A stretch of DNA of 64,000 nucleotides from Strigamia acuminata (taxonomy: Eukaryota > Arthropoda > Chilopoda > Geophilomorpha > Linotaeniidae). Below the pieces are notes generated by a model. That model was not told where the DNA came from, searched no databases, and saw only the letters and a list, made by a program, of their open reading frames with translations. This document shows positions 21,814 to 31,418 of this stretch, piece after piece. Position 1 is the first letter of the stretch. Each line of letters begins with the position of its first letter. Made by a program: the position numbers and the translations under genes. The DNA lies in NCBI GenBank assembly GCA_949358305.1, contig OX442319.1, positions 1,116,001-1,180,000 on the forward strand, written 5' to 3'.

Positions 21814-23374
21814 CTGGACTCATGGGTACCTCCTGGATCTCCGTGGTTTCAGGTTCCACGTCCAATCGCAATGGGTCTACTGCTGCCCCATGTTGTTGCT
21901 CAGTGAATGCCTCGAGTGGGTCTGGGCCTCCCAAAGGTGAAGCTCGGGCAGGAGCCGACTCAACATACAAAAGGTGGTGGTCCGGTAGCCCCTCGTGCCA
22001 TCCATTCTTGATGGTGGAGTGAGTGTCGTACGAGATCTTGTTCAAGAGCTGGCACCACACATAGGATCGGGTCTGGAAGGTCTCAGCTCGCATCGGGTGG
22101 AAGATCCACTGCATAATGGTCAAAGGAATTGAATAATCAGGATTTGTACCTTCTCTTAGTGCTAGGCTGATCTGTTTTGCTGCCTCGATGAGAACAGGAC
22201 GATAGTGCTGGATTTCCGCGTTTGCCCGCTCCTGAATGGTCATCTCGGGTGATGGTAGAAATGGAGCGACCATCAGGATGACTGGCTCGGGTGTAACCTG
22301 AATATTAACCGTCGGAATCGCAGCTTCGGTCGTTTCGACAACTTGTCCTTCCATTGGAGAAGCAGCAGAAGTTGTGGGCGCCGTCATCTCAGGAGTGGTC
22401 GCCAAATTCAATGTTGAGACAACCTGACTCACTTGGGCAACGGTGGAGTCCGATTCTGTATCGGGCTGCGGTTCGGTAAGTCCTCCTCGCGGGGTTGAGC
22501 TGCTAGACATTTGCGCCGGGTCTACATAAATAGCTTGCTCCGGGCCCTGGTGGATGAGGCCACATTCGCGGCACATCGCCCAATTGCGTGCTGTCGGCGT
22601 ACTTAGCCCTTTGACGATGAATGGAAGAATTTCCTCGTTCCACATACTGGAAATTGCGACACGCTTACCACCGTGACAGTTCACGCAGACTACGGCGTGA
22701 ATGCCGGACAATAATGAGGACAACCAACCACATCCTGCGCATAAAGGGCAGAACATAAGCTTTGATTTCGGCATGATGTTTGTTCCCAAGGCGGCAGCTT
22801 CCATATCGCGAAACACGTGTTCTCGCCGTTGCTTACGATAACTTGGTAAGTTGAGCTCCGATAATGAGCGAGCTTGCGAGGTTGGGCGGGTCAACGCTTC
22901 GGATGAAGATGCCAACGTGGACTTGGTGGGTCCTTTGGGTTTGCCGGTTTTTCCTCGACTAGCGGTATCGCGAGGATTTCGTGGTCGAGCAAACGGTCTG
23001 TTGGTAGTCTGGGGCGGAGCTTCTTCATAAGATTCTTCTTCTTGTGAGAAGTCGTCTTGGCGCCGTCTCCTAGACGCGGAACGGGAATGATGTGACGAGT
23101 CGTCAGAAAAATCCCAATTCGGAGTCTCGCGGGGAGCATCATAGGTGACAACACGCTGACTAGCTTGACGGCCTCTGGAAGGACGCGAGTCGGTCGGGCT
23201 AACACCCATGGCGGTCCTAATTCGTGGTGGTACGAGATCCGGATTATCTCGGGCCCAGTTGGCGACGAGCTCGGGGTCAGAGGAGGGATTAACAAAGCGA
23301 TAATCCGTCTCTTCCGACTCTTCTGGATCCCAATGTACGTACTGTCGCTTGCTAGCACGACCTCGGCGACTCAT
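21803..23374 (-). CDS. Third ORF: Cys-rich protein, function unknown
   Basis: 523 residues from the ATG at 23374 (MSRRGRASKR); the frame is open 13 codons further up to an ATG at 23413, but an acceptor-like TTTTTTTGAAG precedes the later ATG, so a spliced mRNA is possible. Residues 1-190 are charged, Arg/Ser/Pro-rich and look disordered. Residues about 209-271 hold CPLCAGCGW, CVNCHGG and CRECG, seven cysteines in CxxC pairs that could bind zinc. A Pro/Thr-rich stretch follows, then a possibly folded segment (about 375-480, with Trp and Arg). No signal peptide, transmembrane helix or furin-like site, so it is not an envelope. It sits where env would be, 1.25 kb past pol, and its last codons run into the 3' LTR. 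I do not recognise the family. Confidence 0.75.
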   Translation of the reverse strand: MSRRGRASKRQYVHWDPEESEETDYRFVNPSSDPELVANWARDNPDLVPPRIRTAMGVSPTDSRPSRGRQASQRVVTYDAPRETPNWDFSDDSSHHSRSASRRRRQDDFSQEEESYEEAPPQTTNRPFARPRNPRDTASRGKTGKPKGPTKSTLASSSEALTRPTSQARSLSELNLPSYRKQRREHVFRDMEAAALGTNIMPKSKLMFCPLCAGCGWLSSLLSGIHAVVCVNCHGGKRVAISSMWNEEILPFIVKGLSTPTARNWAMCRECGLIHQGPEQAIYVDPAQMSSSSTPRGGLTEPQPDTESDSTVAQVSQVVSTLNLATTPEMTAPTTSAASPMEGQVVETTEAAIPTVNIQVTPEPVILMVAPFLPSPEMTIQERANAEIQHYRPVLIEAAKQISLALREGTNPDYSIPLTIMQWIFHPMRAETFQTRSYVWCQLLNKISYDTHSTIKNGWHEGLPDHHLLYVESAPARASPLGGPDPLEAFTEQQHGAAVDPLRLDVEPETTEIQEVPMSPDPI

Positions 23375-23413
23375 TGCGTCTTCAAAAAAATATAAATTTT
23401 TATTTGAGAACAT

Positions 23414-24660
23414 GAATCAAACCGTCGGTAATTAATTTAATTTCAAATTAAATTAATTGTCGACCAACAACTAGATCAATGTCACAATTAATTCTTAAGT
23501 TCCTTTTGTTAGAGTGTTTTCTTCATTTGTCGAATAATCATTGAAATTAATAATTATTCTTGACTCGGTAGATAATTTCATATTATCTTTTAAACAATAT
23601 CGTTGACAAAGTATTCAAATTAGTGTTTATTAAATAAAATAAACCTAATTTTTGCATCTAAACGACATAATAACTAAAAAACCTGTCAAAATATTAAAAA
23701 ATATTTTTGCAAGTATTTTTAGTACCTGACAATAGTCACTTTACATGATTTTAACTGTACGAATAACTCTATAATTCGTCCGAGTAAATAATCTATCACC
23801 GACATCTGGTGGTGTTTGTTAGTATCATACACGTGACTTGTTAATACATGTATGCTCACCAATTTCAAAGGAATTTAAGCGATATTTTTATCTTTCATAA
23901 AATAAACACTTACTAACTAGGTGCAGTCCTAACAGGGTACATCTGGCTAGTTTAACGTCTAGCTTCACGTATTTGCGAGGGCTGCTCGGTTCCGGTGATG
24001 TCGGCCGATAAAAACGTTGTGCGGCGCGTGCGAATTCTAGGTCCGCCGTAATTAGCACTTTATGAAATAAATCATTATTAACTGTCAAAATATTCAAAGG
24101 AAATTTTGACACAATAAATATCGGAAATATTTTTACCGGAGAATTACAACGTGATCACGTGGTGAGATTTTCTTTCGAGAAAATTCGACGAGTGAGTGGA
24201 ATCCGTCAATTTCCTAAGTTAACTGATATTTGGACACAAATTCAGTTAAAGTTTATGTAAAGTCGTTTAAGATAAAACATAGTTTAACTCACTAGAACTC
24301 GGGAAAATCACGTAGTTTTCGTGGAAAGTTGAGAGTTGTCCAGAGTTGTGTCCGTGTATGAAAACTTAACAACAAGTGTCAACTACTCTCCAACGAGGGG
24401 TTAAGGGGAGTTTCGAGGAGTAATCTGATTGGTTTGTAATTACTCATCTCGAAGTTTCTATTAACCCAAAGGGGGAAACATAGTTTCAAGTAAATGTTTA
24501 CACGTAGATTAATTTAAATACAATCGGCCGTGTAAAAATAACTCAAACATTTGTTAAATTTTATCTACATTGGTGAAATGTTCTTATTAATAAAATTTAA
24601 CAATCCTTCGTGAATATGATTGGAAATATTTATTTAAAATAAAATATTTTCAATATATTG
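23414..24660 (-). other. Spacer between pol and ORF3
   Basis: About 1.25 kb inside the element without an open frame of note. It may hold the splice acceptor or promoter for ORF3, but I cannot point to one beyond the TTTGAAG before 23374. Confidence 0.5.
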
Positions 24661-24664
24661 TGTC

Positions 24665-27600
24665 CTAACCCAACTTGACTTGTTTTAAACAATTTATGAG
24701 TTGTACAAAATCGGTCACGTATTTTGTGTTCGGCTTGGGTCTACGTTTAGACTGTCGAACGGGAGATGGAAATCTTTTCCTCTTTTTAGATGGATTTTGA
24801 GGAGTTTCGTCCTCTTTAGAAGAAATCTGAGAAGTTTCCTCCTCTTTCTCTTCAACTAAATCCTCTGTTTCCATGGACACAGGTTCATTTATTAATTCTG
24901 GAGAATTAATAACCTGACCTGCCATCCAATCTGGAGTCGGGTGTGACTCGTTGATACCGACTTTCTGATCTAATGTCCATTCCTCAATCGGGTAACTTGG
25001 GATATAAGGCATTAAATCCTGTATGTTGATCGCTTTTGCTTTCGTGTTATCGGAAAGCTTCCGTAGTGTGTAGGAACCTCCGCCGAGAACAGCCGTAATT
25101 TCCCAAGGTCCATCACGTTTCTCAGCGAATCCTGCCGAAATCCCTTTATCTTTATTCGATAAAATATGTGTGGCTTTCCACACGAGATCTCCTTTGGCAA
25201 ATTGACAAATATAATATTTGTCTTTATGTAGTCGATCATGCTTTTTGTAATTCGATTGAATTTTCCGATGCATTTCGCTGTGTGCACGTCTAATTACGTC
25301 TAAAATGCTGTAGACGTAGGCTTCGGGGTTCTCTTTGTCGAATTTGATGGCGTGTTTAGTAATACGCGGGTCAAATGGCAAAGGAACGATTCTTCCCGTA
25401 TTAAGAATCATCGAAGAACAATTTGTTGCCTTGGACTTAGCGGTGCGCATCGCAAAGGCAAAAGAATTTAAATATTTTGGCCAGTGGGAGTGAATGTCCG
25501 AGTATAAAGCTAACATCATTTTTAAAGTCCTGTTAGCCCGCTCTGTAATATTAGCGGCAGCGTGATATGGGCTAATGTGAGCAATATCTACGTGATTTTT
25601 TCGACAAAAATCATTAAATATTGTCGACACGAATTGTTTGCCGTTGTCGGAGATTATCTTTTTTGGATATCCCCAACGGTGGAAAACTTCGCTCATCTTT
25701 TTAACAATGCATTCACTTGATGCGGTCGCTAGTGGAAAGACTTCAATCCATTTTGTACAATTATCAATGATTACTAAAATCCATTTTAATTGTGAACGAC
25801 CGGCTGGTTTTGGTCCCATCAGGTCAATGCTTATTGTCTCCCACGGGTTGGTCATGTTGTGGGGTGTATAGCTTGCCCGATGCTTTTGGTGTTGACTAGG
25901 TTTGTATTGTTGGCAATGAGTGCAACTGCGAACGTAGTTTCGAGTGTCTTTGCTCATTCTAGGCCAGAAATACATCTTTTTTGCTCTATCTAGGGTTTTG
26001 CTCATGCCGGCATGTCCTGTAAGTGGGTGGCCATGGCATGCGAATAATGCACGTCTCACGAGAGAGCGTGGAATTACCGCCTTAAACCTGTTGCCGGAGT
26101 CGTTTAACTCTTCCTCATCGGTCGGAGCAAAATAAATTAGCATAACACCTTTATTTTCTTCCGGTTCGTCGAGAGTGTAGCCACGAATCGCATTTAACCA
26201 ATGTTTATCCGTGATACGATTTTTTAATTTTTCGTCTCCTTTTAGGTAAACAAGGATTTTACTACATGCTGGATCTTTAAGCTGCGCTTCGATAATTTCA
26301 TCTCTAGTCGGCGGAACTATTTTGAGGATATCTGTTAGCGCAGTGTGTACATTTTCGTGATTACAATTGTGGACATCTATATGTCTGCAATTTTCTCTCG
26401 TACATCCTTCTTCCTCCCCCTTTTCTCCAGAATCATGAAATCTAACTGGATTATATGATTCTGAGAAAAAGTCTAAACTAAGGCCAACATTTGTAAGAAA
26501 ATGTTTGCGCTCAGTTTCCGTCACTTGTAAAGATGCACACCTGTTTCCATTCCAAGTTGGATAGAAATGGGTGATTTCCTCTGGTTCGATATAATCATAA
26601 TCCGGAGTGTCTAGTGCAGACAGTGGAGCGCGTGATAATGCGTCCGCTACTTGGTTCATTGCACCGCGTCTAAAAATAATTTTAAACGCGCCACATTGTA
26701 TTTTGACGGCCCAACGACCAAACCTTCCCGATGGTTCCGGCGTACTCATCAACCAGCTAAGGGCCTTAGCATCGGACTCGAGAGTGAAAGTCGTGTATTC
26801 AATATATGGGCGAAATCTTTCGATTGCCCATACAACGGCCAAACACTCCAATTCCGGCGTAGAATACCTTACTTCGGCCCCGTGTAACACTCGACTGGCG
26901 TACGCGACTGCTTTCGGGACCATTATTAATTTCTGTTTCTTTTCACAGAATAATTCTACGTCTTGACAGAGTACTGCACCTAAGCCTGAATGAGAAGCAT
27001 CTGTCAAAATGACAAAAGGCTTATTCATATCTGGCATGTGGAGAAGGGCTTGGTCCTTGTCACACAAAATATCTTTGATAGTTTCGAATGCAGTTGTTTG
27101 TGGATCATCCCACACAAACTTTGCTTGATCATGCATAATATTGGTCAATGGACGAGCAATATTTGCGATGTTAGGAATGAATTTTCGGAAAAAATTCGCC
27201 AGTCCTACAAATCTCTGAATGTCTTTAGAACAAGTCGGTTTAGGAAAATTCCTTACAGCCGAGACTTTGTCAGGGTCTGGAAGAAGAGATCCCTCCGAAA
27301 TTAAATGGCCTAAAAATCGTAATGATGTTCGACCAAATTTTGACTTGTCTTTATTGATAGTTAGATTTGCGGCATCTAACTTCTCAAGTACGTCTTTAAT
27401 ATGTAATAAATGATTTTCCCATGTGTCAGAAAAAATAATTATATCGTCTAAATAGACCAGAGCATGTTTATATAAAGAGTCACCCAATACGGTAGTCATG
27501 AGGTGTTGAAAAGAACTAGGTGCATTACAAAGACCAAATGGCAATCTCTTGAATTGAAATTTGCCTTTTGGGGTGTAAAAAGCAGTTTTGCTCTTATCCT

Positions 27601-28900
27601 CCTCCTCCATTTCCATTTGATGATAACCTTTAGTTAAATCAATGGACGTAAAGTACTTGGCCTGATTAGTATGATGAATTAACAGGTCAATACTTGGCAT
27701 TTGAATTGCATCAACTTCTGTGATTGCATTCAACCAGCGGTAGTCGATACATAATCGATACTTCCCGCCGGGTTTAGCCACTATGACGGGGTGACTTATA
27801 TAGGGGCCGGTGGCAGGTTCGATTAACCCATCGGCCTCCAATTCCTCGACCAATTCCGTCATAATGGCCTTCTTGGCCGGATTGTACATTCTATATGGCT
27901 GGTGTTTCCAAGTAGCACCAGGTTTAAACTTGATGCGCTGCTTGGCAACCTTCGTACAGCCCAATTGGTCTCGAAATACGTTTTTTAATTGCAAAAGAAC
28001 GTTTACGAGTAACTGTTTTTCTTCCGCCGAACTGTTGCAGCCTTCCACGAGTTTTTCTGCCCAGTCAGGTGAAGTGGGAGTTCCTTCACCTTGGAGACCC
28101 AAAGTTCTAATGCTTGCTAAGCAACAGTTAAGTTCAGTGGTCTCGTATGGTGCTGTCCATCCGGGCATGTCATCACAGGTGAACACAGCCCGTCGGGGAT
28201 TAGGGTTTATCCCCGTTCTACGCATAAAGTTGTGACCCAAAATCAACCCACATACATTCTTGTGTAGAATTATGAAGGTCATAGGTGTAACTCTCTTTTT
28301 ATCGGCCCATTTGACACAAAGACAAACTTGACCGATAGGTCGGTGATCTATTCCGACTGCGCAGACACGCATTCCCCGAGGACATTCTTGTATGAATTCC
28401 ACCGGAATTTCTGTGTTTGAAAGGAGTTGTACTCCAATAAAACATTGGGTGGCTCCAGAGTCCATTAGTGCGTTGTAATCCAAACCTCCAATTTGGACAT
28501 TCATACGCGGATCATCTTTGCCACCATTGATTAATTTGCTATTGCAAAGTTTGCCAAGAAATACCTTTCGTTCTTTCTTGTTCCATTTTTCAAGTTTAAG
28601 AAGTTTTCTTAACTTGAAAACCTTAGGTACAAGTGGTTTTTTCGGTGCATTCCAACTTCCACTGAAAATACTCAAATTTTCTAGTTGGTCGGTCATGAAT
28701 TTTAAATCTTCATTGACACCACCAGTGGAACTACTCGCTTTCCGACAGACAGGTACTGCTTCGTAAGAAATGACCAATGATGGTGGTTTATTCTTCGAAT
28801 CGTCAACATATGGTACTGTGAGGTGACTAGGTTTATGTCTTAATTTAATTTCTTTTCTATGAAAAAATAAATCATTGGACAATTCCGAGAGAGGAAACAA
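24665..28900 (-). CDS. Pol polyprotein of the large gypsy element
   Basis: 1411 codons with no internal stop. Visible in order: aspartic protease MDSGATQCF (about residue 147); RT with KYRLCIDYRWLN, GLCNAPSSFQ and catalytic YLDD (about 483); RNase H with TDASHSGLGAV and an ESDAKAL tail motif; integrase HHCC finger (HPLTGHAG...CTHCQQ) and catalytic Asp, Asp, Glu in SIDLMGP, SDNGKQF and NITERANR. The frame starts without an ATG, overlaps no part of gag, and lies in a different frame 42 bases after the gag stop. Expression therefore needs a frameshift, readthrough or reinitiation. All catalytic residues are present, so the enzyme may be functional. Confidence 0.95.
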   Translation of the reverse strand: MFPLSELSNDLFFHRKEIKLRHKPSHLTVPYVDDSKNKPPSLVISYEAVPVCRKASSSTGGVNEDLKFMTDQLENLSIFSGSWNAPKKPLVPKVFKLRKLLKLEKWNKKERKVFLGKLCNSKLINGGKDDPRMNVQIGGLDYNALMDSGATQCFIGVQLLSNTEIPVEFIQECPRGMRVCAVGIDHRPIGQVCLCVKWADKKRVTPMTFIILHKNVCGLILGHNFMRRTGINPNPRRAVFTCDDMPGWTAPYETTELNCCLASIRTLGLQGEGTPTSPDWAEKLVEGCNSSAEEKQLLVNVLLQLKNVFRDQLGCTKVAKQRIKFKPGATWKHQPYRMYNPAKKAIMTELVEELEADGLIEPATGPYISHPVIVAKPGGKYRLCIDYRWLNAITEVDAIQMPSIDLLIHHTNQAKYFTSIDLTKGYHQMEMEEEDKSKTAFYTPKGKFQFKRLPFGLCNAPSSFQHLMTTVLGDSLYKHALVYLDDIIIFSDTWENHLLHIKDVLEKLDAANLTINKDKSKFGRTSLRFLGHLISEGSLLPDPDKVSAVRNFPKPTCSKDIQRFVGLANFFRKFIPNIANIARPLTNIMHDQAKFVWDDPQTTAFETIKDILCDKDQALLHMPDMNKPFVILTDASHSGLGAVLCQDVELFCEKKQKLIMVPKAVAYASRVLHGAEVRYSTPELECLAVVWAIERFRPYIEYTTFTLESDAKALSWLMSTPEPSGRFGRWAVKIQCGAFKIIFRRGAMNQVADALSRAPLSALDTPDYDYIEPEEITHFYPTWNGNRCASLQVTETERKHFLTNVGLSLDFFSESYNPVRFHDSGEKGEEEGCTRENCRHIDVHNCNHENVHTALTDILKIVPPTRDEIIEAQLKDPACSKILVYLKGDEKLKNRITDKHWLNAIRGYTLDEPEENKGVMLIYFAPTDEEELNDSGNRFKAVIPRSLVRRALFACHGHPLTGHAGMSKTLDRAKKMYFWPRMSKDTRNYVRSCTHCQQYKPSQHQKHRASYTPHNMTNPWETISIDLMGPKPAGRSQLKWILVIIDNCTKWIEVFPLATASSECIVKKMSEVFHRWGYPKKIISDNGKQFVSTIFNDFCRKNHVDIAHISPYHAAANITERANRTLKMMLALYSDIHSHWPKYLNSFAFAMRTAKSKATNCSSMILNTGRIVPLPFDPRITKHAIKFDKENPEAYVYSILDVIRRAHSEMHRKIQSNYKKHDRLHKDKYYICQFAKGDLVWKATHILSNKDKGISAGFAEKRDGPWEITAVLGGGSYTLRKLSDNTKAKAINIQDLMPYIPSYPIEEWTLDQKVGINESHPTPDWMAGQVINSPELINEPVSMETEDLVEEKEEETSQISSKEDETPQNPSKKRKRFPSPVRQSKRRPKPNTKYVTDFVQLINCLKQVKLG

Positions 28901-28941
28901 CTCTTTAGGCAGGGGTTGGGCAACTTGAACAACCCCCTGAA

Positions 28942-30594
28942 TCAGTTTTTTGTCTCGTCGGGAGTGACTGAATCAGTGGCTGCTGGTAAATGCTTAATTA
29001 ACAGGTCAACCATGTTTTTCTGGAAGTCAGTAAATTTGGAGTCTAAAGTTTCTGACGTAACCCAATTTTGTTTGGGTCGTTTAAACTCGGGGTTGGGAGC
29101 AGAGTGGTTAAATCTTTTATTTGAATTTAACGAGTCTGTTTTCCCTGCTAATTTTTTGGCAAGAGCGGGACATTCTCTTTTAAAATGTCCAGGCTCGTGA
29201 CAGAAAAAGCATTTTCCAGTAGTCTTTTCATACTGGGCGGCAAATAATCGCTCCATTGAACCATCGTCAGTTGAGTCGTCGTTTTCCGACTCGTCTTCAT
29301 CTTCAACTTCATCTTGTGTTTGCGTTAAACGTAGTGAAGTTTTAGATGGAAAAATCTTAGATTTTTCGTGAACTTTTGGAGTAGGATGATTCTCTCGATT
29401 ATCGTACTCCAATTTTGCTGCAAGTTGAGCAGAACTTTCAAACTTAGAGCGATTTGCTCCTACATATTGTAGAATGTCATCTACTGTAAAGTCACCATAC
29501 ATCCCTTGTGTACATAACGCCGTGAAACTTTCTTGGGTTAGATTGTCGAATAATTGCGCACGTCCTGTTTTATCACCTGGCGGCACTTCACCTTGTTCTT
29601 GCGTATAACGTAGAAGAAAACTATAAAGTGACTCGTCGGCTCGTTGTTTTACATTAAGAAGTCGCCTTTCTCTTGTAAGTGGAACGAGATCGAAACAATC
29701 GAGGAAAGAGGCTTCGAAAGTTCGCCAACTATTAAAAGTATGACGTTGCTTATGGAACCAACGTTGTGCATGGCCTAATAGTCGTCCAGGTACAGCAGTG
29801 TGTACCATGTCGTCTAAAGGGATGCTTTTCCCGAGTGCGACAGCTTTGACGATTTCAAGGAATCGCGCAACCTCTGTCTGTTTCCCGTCAAAAATAGGAA
29901 TCTCGATTCCTTTTCCAAAATTCTGACTGGGATTACTCGGACTTCGGATTTGACCAACTAAACCCTGAATAATTTGTTTTACATTTTCGTCTGACAAATT
30001 AGAAGCAGCGTTCGAGTTGGGTGTAGACCGACTTCCTTGGTCTCTGGGTGGCGGATTTGGCTCTCCTCGAAAATTTTGATGTCTATCAGGTGGCGGTGGA
30101 GAACGCGAATTATTTCGTCGGTGGAAATTATTGTTATAATTTCCCCCTCCACCAGCGTGAGATTCGTCACTACTCGAGTTAGGATCGGAATCACGAGGAT
30201 CGCCTGGAGCTCCGGGAAAACGTTGACTTCTCGGCGGAGCTTGTCCACCTTGAGAGCGGGAATTTCTATAATTCCTAAAATCTCCATCAGATTGGGCGTG
30301 ATATTGAAAATTTTGATAATTTTCATTTCTCCCCCTTGGTTGGACCGACAGATTAGTTCGAGGCTGTGGAACTCTGAAAGAATCATTCAAATTCCCAGTG
30401 GGAGCGGGTAAATTATTATTTACTGCCGTCGCACTTGGCAAATTTCGGGAAATTGGCGCAGAAATATTTCCTTGTCCGGAATTTCCCATTCTTTCGGCCG
30501 AATTCGATCGCCAAGAACTAGCTGGTAACTGAATCGAAGGTTGAACAGATAGTGAAGAATTTAACTGCCCATTGTCGTCACGAGCAACATTCAT
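28942..30594 (-). CDS. Gag of the large gypsy element
   Basis: 550 residues from the first ATG (30594, MNVARDDNGQ); the frame is open 53 codons further upstream without another ATG, so a spliced or non-ATG start is possible. The N-terminal third is Asn/Pro/Arg-rich and disordered. A retrotransposon-gag capsid-like region follows (GIEIPIFDGKQTEVARFLE, then HAQRWFHKQRHTFNSWRTFE). An acidic stretch precedes one CCHC zinc knuckle CFFCHEPGHFKREC near the end. Role by family: packaging of the RNA into particles. Confidence 0.88.
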   Translation of the reverse strand: MNVARDDNGQLNSSLSVQPSIQLPASSWRSNSAERMGNSGQGNISAPISRNLPSATAVNNNLPAPTGNLNDSFRVPQPRTNLSVQPRGRNENYQNFQYHAQSDGDFRNYRNSRSQGGQAPPRSQRFPGAPGDPRDSDPNSSSDESHAGGGGNYNNNFHRRNNSRSPPPPDRHQNFRGEPNPPPRDQGSRSTPNSNAASNLSDENVKQIIQGLVGQIRSPSNPSQNFGKGIEIPIFDGKQTEVARFLEIVKAVALGKSIPLDDMVHTAVPGRLLGHAQRWFHKQRHTFNSWRTFEASFLDCFDLVPLTRERRLLNVKQRADESLYSFLLRYTQEQGEVPPGDKTGRAQLFDNLTQESFTALCTQGMYGDFTVDDILQYVGANRSKFESSAQLAAKLEYDNRENHPTPKVHEKSKIFPSKTSLRLTQTQDEVEDEDESENDDSTDDGSMERLFAAQYEKTTGKCFFCHEPGHFKRECPALAKKLAGKTDSLNSNKRFNHSAPNPEFKRPKQNWVTSETLDSKFTDFQKNMVDLLIKHLPAATDSVTPDETKN

Positions 30595-30599
30595 TCGCC

Positions 30600-31397
30600 A
30601 TCCAGGCAATTGCTGGTAACGATATGTGGCCGGTGAACGAGGGCCAGTTCGATCTACAGATACACTTTGCTCGTTGGTTACAATTACATCGTTGCGTGGT
30701 CCATAATGGTCTAAACGGGCACTGGTCACAAAGGCACAACTGGATGGTCGCACTGTCGAAAAGCAAGTGTGGCTGAATATTGGTTGTCAAACTAGCTTCC
30801 GGAAAATCTCCTTTGTCAAGACAGTCTGCTGTGATTGGCGATGTTGAAAATTTCAGATAATTTCTAATCCGAAATTCTCAACAATGTCACATCTGGATGA
30901 CCTAGTCCGAGCTGCATCGTGAGTGGCTCTCTTTGTCACATTCTTTGCCTTGTCAAGGATTAAGAATAATAATCCAGAACGTTGAACAGAACAATAGAAA
31001 CTTGGTCAAGTTTTTTAACCAGTAAAATAAAATATTTTAACTTTTTATTTTTCAGTCAGCAGAATTTCTAGTCAAATTCGTTTTTTGATCGAAATTCAAG
31101 GTTTCGAAATTTTTTCCAGAATATAGCCAAATATTCTGGGAAACTCAATAAACTCAAAATAGATTTTTTTTGTAGGAAATTTGGAATTATAATGAGTTTC
31201 CAAAATAATCCAAAAATTCGAATTCAGATATTTCCAAAAGATAATGAGAATTTTTTGAAAACAAATGGATATTTCACAGTAAATTTATAGAGAAAAATCG
31301 GAAATTTTCTAATTATAATATCTACATAAAATAATCAAGAAATTCATTTTTCAATTTTACACTTGATCACAGAGTTCACTTCAATAAAATGCAACCT
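30600..31397 (-). other. 5' leader of the large gypsy element
   Basis: About 800 bases between primer site and gag ATG without a long open frame. Long leaders are usual for packaging signals; nothing specific is recognised. Confidence 0.5.
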
Positions 31398-31416
31398 AAT
31401 CTCGGTGGGACCTCCA
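31398..31416 (-). promoter_or_regulatory. Primer binding site for tRNA-Gln
   Basis: On the minus strand TGGAGGTCCCACCGAGATT, two bases after the 5' LTR. It is a perfect 19-base complement of the 3' end of animal tRNA-Gln (…CTCGGTGGGACCT plus CCA) as I know it. This fixes the orientation and the LTR border. Confidence 0.93.
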
Positions 31417-31418
31417 CG

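Noticed and set aside
21803-23413. Envelope gene
   Set aside because: Position fits, but there is no signal peptide, membrane helix or cleavage site.
30884-30920. Plus-strand ATG exon with perfect donor (MSHLDDLVRAAS, GTGAGT)
   Set aside because: It lies antisense in the leader of the large gypsy element; a single short match with nothing around it to support a gene.
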